The translations under genes were made by a program, and so were the position numbers. Below the pieces are notes generated by a model. It saw nothing but the letters and a program-made list of their open reading frames with translations, was not told the DNA's origin and did no database searches. DNA of 64,000 nucleotides, taken from Parashewanella sp965200795 (GTDB lineage: Bacteria; Pseudomonadota; Gammaproteobacteria; Enterobacterales; Shewanellaceae). Shown here piece after piece: positions 1 through 9,132 of the stretch; within the stretch, counting starts at the first letter, position 1; each line of letters opens with the position of its first letter. The DNA is taken from contig CBDAVB010000001.1 in the NCBI GenBank assembly GCA_965200795.1, forward strand, positions 228,433-292,432. The letters run 5' to 3'.

Positions 1-2
1 AA

Positions 3-179
3 GTGTACAACAGTGAGCAAAAGAAATCCGCCTTGAGTAATTACGATATTCAGCTGCAACTGTCCGGCATTACCGGAGTTCCCGCCTTACTTGTGAATGG
101 TATTTATGAGCTTAACCCCGGTGAGCGTTCAGCTGAAGAACTCGCCGAGCTTGTTGAGTACTTAGCGAATAAAAAATGA
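3..179 (+). CDS. DsbA-like thiol:disulfide interchange protein, C-terminal fragment
   Basis: This is the last 58 codons of a gene whose start lies before the window. The visible protein contains GITGVPALLVNGIYEL, which matches the region around the cis-proline of the thioredoxin fold in DsbA-type periplasmic oxidoreductases (usual pattern GVPAxxVNGxY). The CXXC active site would lie upstream and cannot be seen. The reading frame ends at TGA 177-179, before the left end of an ISL3-family insertion sequence, so the IS did not interrupt it. A DsbA-like role, oxidising cysteines in exported proteins, is inferred from this tail alone. Another thioredoxin-fold family such as DsbC/G or a FrnE-type protein is possible but fits less well. 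Confidence 0.65.
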   Translation: MYNSEQKKSALSNYDIQLQLSGITGVPALLVNGIYELNPGERSAEELAELVEYLANKK

Positions 180-256
180 TCTCAAACTCCGTCTCTTTAA
201 GGCATTGAATATAAAGGATCACTTTTCAGAACAAAAGGAATTTTTATGCCGTGCCA

Positions 257-264
257 ACTTTTAT
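257..264. repeat. Left target-site duplication of the ISL3 element
   Basis: ACTTTTAT directly before the left inverted repeat is repeated exactly at 1610-1617 directly after the right inverted repeat. Confidence 0.93.
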
Positions 265-1609
265 GGCTCTTCGTCGTTTAGTGTGGATTTAATGGATTTA
301 TTTCTGAGATAATAAACCCAGTTTTGCAGTCAAGAGTTGGAAGTAAATACATGGATGGAAATCAAGTTTTGATGCTCGGCCTTGGTATAGAAGCGCCTTG
401 GAAGTTGGTTAACCAACACCTGGATATATCAGCCTCACCTAATGAACTTGTTCTCGAAATTGAAGCTGAACGAGGAAGCTTGTATCCCTGCCCGACTTGC
501 TCAAAAGCTTGTCCGGCACATGACTTTAAATCGCTGACCTGGCGTCATCTCAATTTCTTTCAGCACCACTGTTATATCAAAGCAAACGTCCCGAGAACTC
601 GATGTGCTGAGCATGGCGTTAAGCGTGTCAATGTCCCTTGGGCGAGAGCGGGTAGTAAATTCACGTTATTGTTCGAACAATCTGTATTGGTACTGGCTCG
701 TGAAATGCCGGTTAAGGCATGTGCTGAATATGTTGGAATTCGTGACAAACGTATTTGGCGCATCATCAAACACTACGTCAGCAAGGCATTAGCATTGATG
801 GACTTGTCAGCACTTAAAGCTATTGGATTCGATGAAACGGCGGCTAAACGTGGCCACAACTATGTTACTGTTTTCATTGATATGGACAAGAAAGACAAGC
901 CTGTTGTGTTCGCTACGCCCGGAAAAGGTAAGGAAACCGTTAAGCGATTTAAGTCCTTTCTGACAGAGCATCAAGGCAAAGCAGATAATGTACTTGAAGT
1001 CGTGTGTGATATGTCAAGAGCCTTTCTGTCAGCAACAGAGGAAGAGTTCCCGGATGCTAACGTAACGGTTGATTGGTTCCATGTTGTGCAACTGTTTACT
1101 AAAGCGGTTGATGAAGTACGTAAAACGGAGAGAAAAATCCAACCGCATCCAAAGAGCCTGCGCTGGGCAGTACTAAAAAATGCAGATGGCTCATTTACTG
1201 AGAAACAAAAAGAAGCACTTGCAGAGCTAGAATCCAGCGACCTGAATACAGCAACAGCTTGGCGGATTAAGGAACAACTTAGGTGGATACGTCAAGCTGA
1301 AACCGCTCATGCTGCACGCTGGAGGCTGACGTATTTCATTAATTTTGCAAAAGAGCAGTTGGGTGATATTGAGATGTTAGAACCCGTTCGAAAAGCACTT
1401 GCAACTGTGGAAAGGCATGCAGAGAGAATTTTACAGCGCTGGTCATCCACTTATACGAATGCTCGTATGGAAGGTTTAAATAGTCTATTTCAAGCGGCTA
1501 GAGCACGAGCCAGAGGGTATCGTAATACAGGAACATTTATTACCATGATTTTTATGATTGCTAGCCCTGTATCAGATCTACTCAAATCCATATGAAACGA
1601 CGAAGAGCC
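265..1609 (+). mobile_element. Complete ISL3-family insertion sequence
   Basis: A 1345-bp element bounded by terminal inverted repeats: GGCTCTTCGTCGTTT at 265-279 and its reverse complement at 1595-1609. It carries one transposase gene. An 8-bp direct repeat, ACTTTTAT, lies immediately outside both ends (257-264 and 1610-1617), the duplication length expected for ISL3. The element is therefore structurally intact and probably a recent arrival. It sits between the DsbA-like gene and a lineage-specific gene and does not obviously disrupt either. Confidence 0.95.
351..1595 (+). CDS. ISL3-family transposase
   Basis: 414 aa if started at ATG 351, which has GGAAG seven bases upstream. The frame is open from a TTG at 324, but that lacks a good ribosome site. 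A cysteine-rich zinc-finger-like segment (CPTCSKACPAH) lies near residue 47, as in ISL3 transposases. The DDE triad is visible: D161 in IGFDET, D220 in VVCDMS, and E374 in NARMEGLNSLFQAARARARG, the diagnostic ISL3 C-terminal motif. Its length is normal for the family, and the stop codon overlaps the right inverted repeat. It should catalyse cut-and-paste or copy transposition of this element. No frameshift or internal stop is present, so it is likely active. Confidence 0.95.
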   Translation: MDGNQVLMLGLGIEAPWKLVNQHLDISASPNELVLEIEAERGSLYPCPTCSKACPAHDFKSLTWRHLNFFQHHCYIKANVPRTRCAEHGVKRVNVPWARAGSKFTLLFEQSVLVLAREMPVKACAEYVGIRDKRIWRIIKHYVSKALALMDLSALKAIGFDETAAKRGHNYVTVFIDMDKKDKPVVFATPGKGKETVKRFKSFLTEHQGKADNVLEVVCDMSRAFLSATEEEFPDANVTVDWFHVVQLFTKAVDEVRKTERKIQPHPKSLRWAVLKNADGSFTEKQKEALAELESSDLNTATAWRIKEQLRWIRQAETAHAARWRLTYFINFAKEQLGDIEMLEPVRKALATVERHAERILQRWSSTYTNARMEGLNSLFQAARARARGYRNTGTFITMIFMIASPVSDLLKSI

Positions 1610-1617
1610 ACTTTTAT
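1610..1617. repeat. Right target-site duplication of the ISL3 element
   Basis: ACTTTTAT, identical to 257-264. Removing 265-1617 restores a continuous pre-insertion sequence. Confidence 0.93.
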
Positions 1618-1684
1618 TTGTCACCTCTGAATTACCGGACGTTCTGCCCTGAGCTGAAGCTAACAAATGCAACCGGACGGAGTC

Positions 1685-2245
1685 CTAGCTCCTTAATAAA
1701 AAATCAAAATTAACAGGCGTCGGGTGAAAAGGTTCAGCCGGAGCTTCCCCGCCCGCTGAAGACTGAACGGAATTGTTATTGTCTAATTCGTCATCTTTCG
1801 GAGGGCTATATCTGCTCAGGTTGAAATTAAGATACTTAACTAACTGTGCACCGGTTCCTTCACTATCTGCTTTAAAAGCAGAATTCAAGAGCCGGTTTAG
1901 CCCGTTTCTGGCCATTGTGCGTTTCGGGTAAGAGGCATGCCCTTCGTTAATGAAAACCGTATAACTGGCTGCGCTGTGCGCGGCCTCAACATAGAAAGAA
2001 ACTTCACCGATATATTTATTTAAAAAATCACAACTCTTACCGGCAATAGTACCTCCGTTATTGTCTTCCCAGACAGTTAATTTTGTATCAACCCGGACTT
2101 TAGTGAATTTTTCTCCTGGAGGCTCAGCTACATCTATTGCTTTTTTTCCGTGATTTTCTTTAGCTTTTTGATAATCAGCCATTTTTTTGTAAACGAAGTC
2201 TGTCTTAATTGCTTCTTTAATGGAGTCTGTCTTAACTATTGCCAT
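1685..2245 (-). CDS. Small lineage-specific protein, paralogue of the 2699-3232 gene
   Basis: 186 aa and not recognised. It is clearly related to the 177-aa protein encoded 450 bp upstream on the same strand. Shared features include TKLTVxE, GxTIAGKSC, a VSFYV/ASFYV strand, ASYTVF, and GTGxQLVxYLN followed by PFHP near the C-terminus. The pattern suggests a beta-rich core (about residues 50-115) followed by helices. The C-terminal quarter (PKDDELDNNNS...) is low in order and acidic. There is no signal peptide or membrane segment. The start ATG is followed by AIVKTDS, similar in style to the MAVS starts of the giant solenoid proteins in this window. Function unknown; it may be a small member of the same host-interaction repertoire. 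Confidence 0.75.
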   Translation of the reverse strand: MAIVKTDSIKEAIKTDFVYKKMADYQKAKENHGKKAIDVAEPPGEKFTKVRVDTKLTVWEDNNGGTIAGKSCDFLNKYIGEVSFYVEAAHSAASYTVFINEGHASYPKRTMARNGLNRLLNSAFKADSEGTGAQLVKYLNFNLSRYSPPKDDELDNNNSVQSSAGGEAPAEPFHPTPVNFDFLLRS

Positions 2246-2698
2246 AATAAAACTTCTTAATTCAGTTTGTTAAAAATATTCAGTTTAATTTTTTGGTAAT
2301 TAAAATTTTAAACCTAAAATTAAACCTTAATGACACATTTATCTTTATTTTTTATCTGTTGCCGTGTGTTTTAGTATTGATATTAAAATGTGGCCAACAT
2401 CAGAACTTAAACTTAAAGGCTGCTTATCTGTCATCAGTTATAAACTCAGCAAAATCATTAATAATAAATATGTAATAAAGGTATTATAAAAACAATGAAT
2501 TATTAATAATATTTAATATACGGGGCTGGTTTGTCGTTATAAAGTTAAATGCTTACTTAATTCTTGTATGATTCTGAGCAGTCCGCTAAAAATTATTTCT
2601 GACTTCACGGGATTGACAAATGAAGGGCGGAAATTGAAACTGCTCTTTTTGAAAATTAACAGCCTCGGGTTTTTGCGATCCAGAGGCTTTTTTTAAGA
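2246..2698. other. AT-rich intergenic region between the two small paralogues
   Basis: About 450 bp, strongly AT-rich near 2246-2520, where the promoter of the downstream minus-strand gene should lie, but no convincing -35/-10 pair stands out. A 60-codon plus-strand frame at 2293-2475 is hydrophobic and AT-driven and I do not call it a gene. The 3' end holds the hairpin listed separately at 2661-2694. Confidence 0.5.
2661..2694. terminator. Hairpin with T-run between the small paralogues
   Basis: AGCCTC at 2661-2666 pairs with GAGGCT at 2683-2688, followed by a run of Ts up to 2694 on the plus strand. It lies just beyond the stop codon of the 2699-3232 minus-strand gene. The T-run is on the plus-strand side, so termination of that gene from the minus strand is less certain than the hairpin itself. 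Confidence 0.45.
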
Positions 2699-3232
2699 TT
2701 AACCGCTTTTTTGCCATCGAAAATCTGGTACGGCAGAATTAGGGTGAAATGGAGTAAACACCTCGGTATCAGAAAATTTTTTTTGGTGGGAATATGCGTT
2801 GATGTTGTAATTTAAATAGTCCACTAATTGTTTTCCTGTTCCATCTGTATTACCTATCATAAAATCCGATAAAGAGTTAAAAAAATTGCAGATCGGACTT
2901 CTTTTTAAAGTACGTGACGCTTCAGAGGCTTTACCATTTTTAAAGAAGACCGTATAACTGGCTACCCCGTATAAGGTGCCGACATAAAAAGAGGCATAGC
3001 CGTTAAGTTCGTCTAATCCATGGCATGATTTTCCTGCAATGGTATATCCGTCAGGATTTTCGAATACGGTCAGTTTTGTATTAGCTTTGTGCGCTTTAAA
3101 TTCAGAATCCGGTTGTTCAGCTATAGGTATCACAGCTTCGTCGTGTGCCTTTTTCACAGCGTTAAAATCATCCAAACTGCGATAAACATAATTTTGTGCA
3201 CTATACTGCGGCGTATAATTGTTAACTGACAT
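2699..3232 (-). CDS. Small lineage-specific protein, paralogue of the 1685-2245 gene
   Basis: 177 aa, function not recognised. It shares with its neighbour the core TKLTVFENPDGYTIAGKSC, the ASFYV strand, ASYTVFF, and GTGKQLVDYLNYN, then a C-terminal FHP segment. The two are same-strand tandem paralogues separated by 450 bp. The N-terminus (MSVNNYTPQYSAQNY) is polar with no signal peptide. The beta-type stretch resembles, at low level, the short N-terminal module of the giant solenoid proteins (a hydrophobic strand, a turn with G/N/D, then TI or SI), but I cannot establish homology by eye. Likely a secreted or cytoplasmic accessory protein of this lineage. Confidence 0.75.
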   Translation of the reverse strand: MSVNNYTPQYSAQNYVYRSLDDFNAVKKAHDEAVIPIAEQPDSEFKAHKANTKLTVFENPDGYTIAGKSCHGLDELNGYASFYVGTLYGVASYTVFFKNGKASEASRTLKRSPICNFFNSLSDFMIGNTDGTGKQLVDYLNYNINAYSHQKKFSDTEVFTPFHPNSAVPDFRWQKSG

Positions 3233-4142
3233 ACTAAAGCCTCTTAATTAATTCGTGAAAAAGCTCGGACTCATAGCCGTATTTAAAGTTTGCTTTCAAT
3301 CCTGATCGGATTTTTGGTTTTGGGCTCACCGGAAAGTTCAGCCCGGAAAAAGCGGTTGGCGGCGTTCTTAAGCGCGGATAAAATTACCTACATAAAAACC
3401 GTCGTGACTCCTTTTGCCGCAAGCAAGGCTAGAATGACAGTTAGCAGTTGTTCCGCTGACTGTTAATTGTAAGGCAGCTAGCGGTGATTTTAGCCGGTTT
3501 ACGGGCGTCAGGCATTCACCAAACAGATGAAACTGCTCATCTGCTTTTACTGTTAAACGTTATGCGGTTATTACGCTTTATATGCGTCCAACTGCTTTTT
3601 TCAGGTTCAATCATCGTTTGCTCATTTAACACCTGAATAAGATTCGGGAGTTTGAATCTCAGGCACAATTGAGCGTTATCTGAAATAAGCCTGTGATCAG
3701 TGCAAAATCTCAGAGATTTCATTTCCGGCCGGCGCTGGTATGACAAAACACAAGCCTCAATGAGTTCGCTGCAAGTGCCTTGGAATTAAACCCATCAAAG
3801 ATTAAAAACGCAAATCAATTATGTGAGAAAAAAATCAATAAAACAATGGACTATTAAAAATGTTTAATCCTGAATTAAAGAAATATGTACAGAGCAGGAT
3901 AAATGTTTACTATATTTTTCAATAAGTAAGAGAGTAACTTGGTTGTTAATAACTTATAACGACCGTAATCAGGCTCAAATCAGTCGTAAGTCAGGGGCTT
4001 GAACAGCGATTTTTAACCTGAACGCGACCGCGCACCGTAAGGCTCGGGGGCTGTTCAGCTTCAGAAAATTTAATCATAGATTTTTGCCGGTAAACCCCCT
4101 ATGATTCCGCACCCCTGAAGTATTTCCCGAGGCTTGAATAAC
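3233..4142. other. Gene-poor region of about 900 bp
   Basis: No convincing gene. A 69-codon minus-strand frame at 3537-3746 has an unremarkable composition and no ribosome site. The segment around 3383-3420, with ACATAAAAACC followed shortly by CTCCTTTTGCCGC, resembles sequence near 31855-31900, so dispersed intergenic repeat fragments are present. The stretch near 3720-3740 (TTTCCGGCCGG) also recurs in other gaps. Confidence 0.4.
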
Positions 4143-5357
4143 ATGCTCAGACATCCTCTTTGCGCCCAATCCGCCCGACTGGTCACCAATGTTTTAAAAT
4201 TGGTTCTGGAGCGGGGTAAGCCTTTGGACAGAGGGTATTCGATCACCTTTTCCGGGGTGAAATTACAGCCGGATGAGCAGGCCAGAATCACCTCGGTTAC
4301 GGGGGATTTAATGCGGCGTCTGAATTTATATTGTTACTTAGCGAATATTCAGCTTGACGACGCGGCTAAAAACACCGGAAAACTACTTATTGTCTGGCAT
4401 CAGTTCCATAAATTGAATCCCGCTAAACTGCCTGAAACCGGTCAGTTCAATAAAAATGAATTTCAAACCCTGTTAAGAAAAGCTAAGCGAGATGAAGCGC
4501 TCTGGGACGGCTGTCCGCAATGGCTTGAGGAAATAGGTTCAAGTCAGCTGGCTGAACAATGGCCGGCGGAACGAAAAGCGTTATCCCAGCCCGCCAAGCG
4601 TTATTTACGGGTTAACGGACTTAAAACGGATCGTAACTCACTGAAGAAAGCGCTTGCGAAAGAGGGGATCGGGACGGTTATCGTCGAAGGGGTTCCGTCA
4701 GCGTTAGAAGTCACCTCTGATTCGCCGTTATTTCGCAGTAAGGCATTTAAAGCCGGTTTATTTGAGCAGCAGGACGCGGGCTCTCAGCTTGTGGCCGAAG
4801 CCGTCGATGCTAAACCGGGTATGCGGGTGATTGACGCCTGCGCCGGCGCCGGGGGGAAAACCTTGCATATCGCGGCACAAATGCGGGGTAAAGGACGTTT
4901 GCTGGCCATGGATGTCGAGCGGTGGAAGCTTGACGCCTTAAAAGACCGCGCTAAACGCGCCGGAGCGCATAATGTCGAGACTCGCGTTATTACCGGAGGC
5001 AAGACCATTAAGCGCCTTAAATTCACCGCGGACAGAGTATTATTGGATGTGCCGTGTTCCGGGCTCGGTGTATTAAAACGTAACCCGGACTCGAAATGGC
5101 GCGACACATCTGAGCGTCTGCCGGTTCTTGTTCAGCTGCAAAAAGACATTCTGAGAAGCTACAGCAGAATGGTAAAACCCGGAGGGTTGCTGATTTACGC
5201 GACTTGCTCAATTATGCCGGAAGAAAACCGTCATCAGGTTGATGAGTTCATAGCCGATAATGATGAATTTGAGTTTATTGATGATGAAAATATCACGCCG
5301 GCGACGTCAGGTTTTGACGGCTTTTATCTGGCGAGATTGAAGAGAAAGGAAATTTAA
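4143..5357 (+). CDS. RsmB/NOP-family rRNA (cytosine-5) methyltransferase
   Basis: 404 aa from ATG 4143, preceded by GAGG with 10-base spacing; an upstream TTG at 4134 is too close to that site. The C-terminal half is a class I SAM-dependent methyltransferase: motif I DACAGAGGKT at residues 231-240, motif IV DVPCSGLG with Cys305, motif VI YATCS with Cys355. The paired PC and TC cysteines are the catalytic signature of RNA m5C methyltransferases (NOP2/Sun/RsmB). E. coli RsmB is slightly longer, with an N-terminal NusB-like domain. Here the first 140 residues are helical but divergent, so the exact target (16S C967 or another position) is uncertain. It is followed by a GC-rich hairpin. Ordinary housekeeping gene. 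Confidence 0.88.
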   Translation: MLRHPLCAQSARLVTNVLKLVLERGKPLDRGYSITFSGVKLQPDEQARITSVTGDLMRRLNLYCYLANIQLDDAAKNTGKLLIVWHQFHKLNPAKLPETGQFNKNEFQTLLRKAKRDEALWDGCPQWLEEIGSSQLAEQWPAERKALSQPAKRYLRVNGLKTDRNSLKKALAKEGIGTVIVEGVPSALEVTSDSPLFRSKAFKAGLFEQQDAGSQLVAEAVDAKPGMRVIDACAGAGGKTLHIAAQMRGKGRLLAMDVERWKLDALKDRAKRAGAHNVETRVITGGKTIKRLKFTADRVLLDVPCSGLGVLKRNPDSKWRDTSERLPVLVQLQKDILRSYSRMVKPGGLLIYATCSIMPEENRHQVDEFIADNDEFEFIDDENITPATSGFDGFYLARLKRKEI

Positions 5358-5432
5358 TCTCTGAGGGTCTGATTCCCCGTCCCAGCCCCGCCCCTTGGTG
5401 CGAACTATCTTCTTTTGTGTATCTGAATGATG

Positions 5433-5458
5433 CCCCGCTTCTTGCGGCGGGGTTGTTC
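5433..5458 (+). terminator. Hairpin downstream of the rRNA methyltransferase
   Basis: CCCCGC at 5433-5438 pairs with GCGGGG at 5447-5452 around an 8-base loop, followed by TTGTTC. The stem is strong but the T-tract is weak. Confidence 0.45.
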
Positions 5459-5568
5459 ATCAGCGGCATTAATAATTGTTAATTAGTAATTAATCTTAAA
5501 AACATTTAAAAATATATCTCCTTTGTCTTTTTATAAATACATATCATTCAATTCACCGGAGTTAAGTC

Positions 5569-8500
5569 ATGGCTGTTTCACAAAACACCATCAACGGGGT
5601 CGTTAGTTTGCTTAATCGTTCAGATTTTGCGGCAGGTGACGTTCAGCATCCTCCTCAGCTTAAAAATAACAAGTTCAAAGTAACTTCAGGCGGTCAGAAT
5701 TACACTGTGGTTTGGGGGGAAGGCGGCTTTTCAATTCAAACGGGTTTTTTTAATAGAGAGTTACATTTAGGTGATCCGGAACTTGAAAATTTCCCGGAAC
5801 ATAAGAAACTATTAAAACAAATTGTGTTTAACTCTGATGCCTTAAATCCGCGGTTTACGGCGTTTCACTTAAATCAGCGAACTTCCGGCTTTTGTTCGCA
5901 ATTATTACAACAACTTCAAACCGATAACCCGGGAAGGGTTTCTAAGGTGACTGAACACTTATCCCCGCGGAGTATGACTGAATTTTTAGGCTCAGCCCCC
6001 GAGTCAGCAGTAGCGGAATTTATCAGCTTAAATGACAGATTTATTCAAAATCAGGTTCGCCCGGCATATGCGTATTTTATTCAGGCGCAAGGAAGCGACG
6101 GCGATATCTATCCGCAACCGGCTTTAAAAAAAAGTGCTAAAAAACAACCTGTTACAATGGATTCAGGCGTTGAGATGGACTTTCTTAACAAGGCAGAGTC
6201 GCCACTTTCAGTAACTGTCCGCGGGGAAAACATCTTCAAGTGCCTTCCGGCTGAAACAGCGGCGGGCATTTTACTTTCAATGACAGACACCGCACAAATG
6301 CTGAGATTATTGTCTAATCGCGCTGACGCGGCGGAGGTATTTCTTTCAGCGCTTGATTTAATGGCTGCCCCCTTCAAAATGAAAGCACGGGTAAATTTTT
6401 ACCGGCTCCTCAGAAATCTGGCTGACGGCGGCAATGACGAGACGGCGGAGGAGATCATAAGTAAAATTCACTACCGACAGCTGCTGGTACTCGTATCCGA
6501 GGAAAAACAACTGGTAAAACAACAGCGGGCAGATGGCGGCTCAGAAACTTGCTTCACAACGCAGCGGATCTATGACGGCTGCTCAGCTAAATGCGCGGCG
6601 CATATTTTACTTCAGGAGACGGACTCTGAAACAGTGTATAAATTACTTGCTAAAAACCCGAATCTGAAAAAAGCGTTCGATATCGCGTTTGTTTCATATG
6701 TTACTTCCGGATTCAGTAAAGTGAAGGGAAATGTCTGTCAGCACCTTGCCGCGGTTGCCGGAAACGACAGGCCGACGGCACGGGATGTTATTAATCAGGC
6801 AACTAAAGACGTGCTGAAGACAGTGATAAATTATGATTGCGGGAAGTTTGCTTTAGCGGGGATAGTCAAGGAATCAGATGATAAAACTTTATGTGAGGCG
6901 TTAGCGGAACTTCCCGCGGAAATGTGTCATCAATATGTTAAAAAACTCAGTTCTAATGAAGACAGTTCAGCCGGAGCCGAAGCTCAGGCAGCTCAAACAA
7001 AATGGCAAATCCCTTTTGATAAATTAACACCCGGACAGCAATTTTTACTGGCCTGCAAAGTTTCTCCCGAAAGGTGCCCGGAGTTGTTAAAATACAGAAC
7101 CCCGCGGGAGAAGGCGGCCGGTTTAGAGGCTATATGTGACTCAGACGTTGATGCTTGCCATAAACGCGAGTGGTGCCGGCTGTTAGCCGGTCCTGAAGTC
7201 CTTAAGGAAATGACGGCGTTACCGGCCGCGGATGCGGCTAATATTATCAGTTCAATAAATGACGTGCAGCTTGCTTTAGCAATGTGCTCACAGATAGCGG
7301 ATCCGCAAAAGTTCTGTCAGATCGTCGAGGCTGTCGTGCCTGCTGATTATGCGATGCTGATTGCTAAGCAGGTAATGACCGCGAAAGAGAAAATTAACGG
7401 GCAGAAGCCGGTTTTGATGATAACCGAGTTCAGTCCCCGGTTCTTCCGAAAGGTATTTTCAGAGCTGAATCGTTATGAGCGGGCAGAATTCGTTTCAGCA
7501 ATCAAATGTGGATATGGAGCAGGCGTTCAAATAGCTCTTAAGTGCCTGAGTAAACTTGTCACCCCGCAATTCCAAAGCGTGTTTACTGATATATTTTCTG
7601 GTTTCTTGCTTGAGCTGATTAATCAAGCAGATGATGACGGTAAGGATATGGTTTTAGATGTATTTTGCGCAAAGAAACCTGCTCACATAAAAACCGCATT
7701 TGACTTTTGGGAACCGGAACGGATGCTACAGCTAGCGGCGAAATATCGCCAGCGGCTTATGCCTTTATTTTTAACGTGCTGTGACAAAAATAAGGTAACT
7801 AGGTTTTTAGATGAGAATTCGCAAACCTTTATAGACAACATCAGTGAATTCAACGAACCTTATTTACAAAAAACAATTCACGATCTTGTTACCCGGCAAA
7901 ATGAATGGGTGCGCATTAAATTAATGCCTAAATTAAGTTTAAAAGTGTGTCTTGCGGGGTTATCAGCGCGGCAGTTAGGTGTCACGGCCAGGATTGCGAT
8001 GCAACTCAATGCCGGCTTGATTTATGAGTGGGTAAATCACCGGGCTTTGGCTGAGTGTATTATATCGGGTGACCCTGCCGGCTGGTATATACTTGAACTG
8101 ATGGTCGGAAATGATGCGCCCAATGCTGCCATGTCAGCACTTTGTGAAATGACAGATAAGCGGCATGATGCATTCTGGCGCGAACTTAATGTTAACCGTC
8201 TCACTCTGATATTCAAAAAACTTCCGACCGGCAGCGCCGGTAACCGTGTCGTCGCTGAGTTAGCGAAAACATTACCGCGGCAACAAATAGTGGTTCCGGC
8301 TATTAACGCGAGCCGCAGGGAAAATGTGTTAAACACAAACGAAAATTACTTAAAAACCGAGGACATAATTAAGCTCAGGGCGGCGTACTATGAGAGTTGC
8401 AGCTCAGGATATAGCAAAAAACTAGAATTCAACAAATTATCAGCTATTGCGGACTCGATGTGTTTGTCCTCAACAATGACACCGGAAGTTCTGGTTTCCT

Positions 8501-9084
8501 TACCTGACGATGTACTCGTTGAAGTGTTACCTAAGTACTCAGGTAAAGCGTTCGCGGGGGATTTCGCCCTTAGTCTTGAGGGGGATTCATACCGGCTTAT
8601 CTCAGATGCAATGATAAAAAATGTAACGGGTCTCGCTCAGCGGATAAGCGAGACAAGATACCGGAAAATATTACAGGCAATGAAGGAAAGTAATGAGAAG
8701 GCTTACTGGTCTTTCAGGAGCCGGTGTTCAGCGGCAAGGGGGGAAGCGAATAACAGTCAGGACGGAAAAGCGCTTCGTAATTTAACTGAAAGTCAAGTCG
8801 CGGCCGCGCTAATTGATTTACAGGCAATGCTTGATGAGCCTGAATGCGCGGCTTATTACCTGTTAGACTTTAACAGTGACGGTATGTCCCGGTTAATTTA
8901 TGAGTTTTGTACTGTGAATGCGCATAATGAAAAAAATATGCGGCAAATTTGTCACGTGATAAACAAGCTCGGTAATGATGATCTAATGGTCAAAATAATA
9001 AGCGATAATTTAAATTGGTTAAAGCATTATGCTTTTAGAATCATTAACGATAAGATTATTAACAGAGTAATTCTGGGAACTTGA
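5569..9084 (+). CDS. Giant alpha-solenoid protein, family member 1
   Basis: 1171 aa, not recognised as a named family. Start ATG 5569 follows CCGGAG at proper spacing, nearly the same ribosome site and MAVS start as the 19617 gene. Residues about 36-65 form a beta-type module (YTVVWGEGGFSI) that recurs in four other large proteins here. The rest is almost wholly helical, with irregular repeated units of about 35-40 residues in which LP, SP or LS turns precede amphipathic helices (for example LAELPAEMCHQYVKKLS), suggesting a HEAT/ARM-like superhelix. There is no signal peptide, transmembrane segment or enzymatic motif, and no kinase domain at the C-terminus, unlike two relatives. A scaffold or host-interaction role is inference only. 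Confidence 0.8.
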   Translation: MAVSQNTINGVVSLLNRSDFAAGDVQHPPQLKNNKFKVTSGGQNYTVVWGEGGFSIQTGFFNRELHLGDPELENFPEHKKLLKQIVFNSDALNPRFTAFHLNQRTSGFCSQLLQQLQTDNPGRVSKVTEHLSPRSMTEFLGSAPESAVAEFISLNDRFIQNQVRPAYAYFIQAQGSDGDIYPQPALKKSAKKQPVTMDSGVEMDFLNKAESPLSVTVRGENIFKCLPAETAAGILLSMTDTAQMLRLLSNRADAAEVFLSALDLMAAPFKMKARVNFYRLLRNLADGGNDETAEEIISKIHYRQLLVLVSEEKQLVKQQRADGGSETCFTTQRIYDGCSAKCAAHILLQETDSETVYKLLAKNPNLKKAFDIAFVSYVTSGFSKVKGNVCQHLAAVAGNDRPTARDVINQATKDVLKTVINYDCGKFALAGIVKESDDKTLCEALAELPAEMCHQYVKKLSSNEDSSAGAEAQAAQTKWQIPFDKLTPGQQFLLACKVSPERCPELLKYRTPREKAAGLEAICDSDVDACHKREWCRLLAGPEVLKEMTALPAADAANIISSINDVQLALAMCSQIADPQKFCQIVEAVVPADYAMLIAKQVMTAKEKINGQKPVLMITEFSPRFFRKVFSELNRYERAEFVSAIKCGYGAGVQIALKCLSKLVTPQFQSVFTDIFSGFLLELINQADDDGKDMVLDVFCAKKPAHIKTAFDFWEPERMLQLAAKYRQRLMPLFLTCCDKNKVTRFLDENSQTFIDNISEFNEPYLQKTIHDLVTRQNEWVRIKLMPKLSLKVCLAGLSARQLGVTARIAMQLNAGLIYEWVNHRALAECIISGDPAGWYILELMVGNDAPNAAMSALCEMTDKRHDAFWRELNVNRLTLIFKKLPTGSAGNRVVAELAKTLPRQQIVVPAINASRRENVLNTNENYLKTEDIIKLRAAYYESCSSGYSKKLEFNKLSAIADSMCLSSTMTPEVLVSLPDDVLVEVLPKYSGKAFAGDFALSLEGDSYRLISDAMIKNVTGLAQRISETRYRKILQAMKESNEKAYWSFRSRCSAARGEANNSQDGKALRNLTESQVAAALIDLQAMLDEPECAAYYLLDFNSDGMSRLIYEFCTVNAHNEKNMRQICHVINKLGNDDLMVKIISDNLNWLKHYAFRIINDKIINRVILGT

Positions 9085-9087
9085 TTT

Positions 9088-9112
9088 TGTCATACCGGCG
9101 AAGGCGGGTATC
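9088..9112. repeat. Short GCGAAGGCGGG-type intergenic palindrome
   Basis: ATACCGGCGAAGGCGGGTAT four bases after the stop of the solenoid gene forms a short hairpin. It resembles the widespread proteobacterial intergenic motif with a GCGAAGGCGGG core. It may act as a 3' stabiliser. Confidence 0.4.
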
Positions 9113-9132
9113 CGGCGGCTTTGGCGTCATTA

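Noticed and set aside
2293..2475. 60-codon hydrophobic frame
   Set aside because: AT-rich intergenic sequence; the hydrophobicity follows from base composition, and there is no ribosome site.
3537..3746. 69-codon minus-strand open frame
   Set aside because: No ribosome site, no recognisable pattern, in a region with intergenic repeat fragments.
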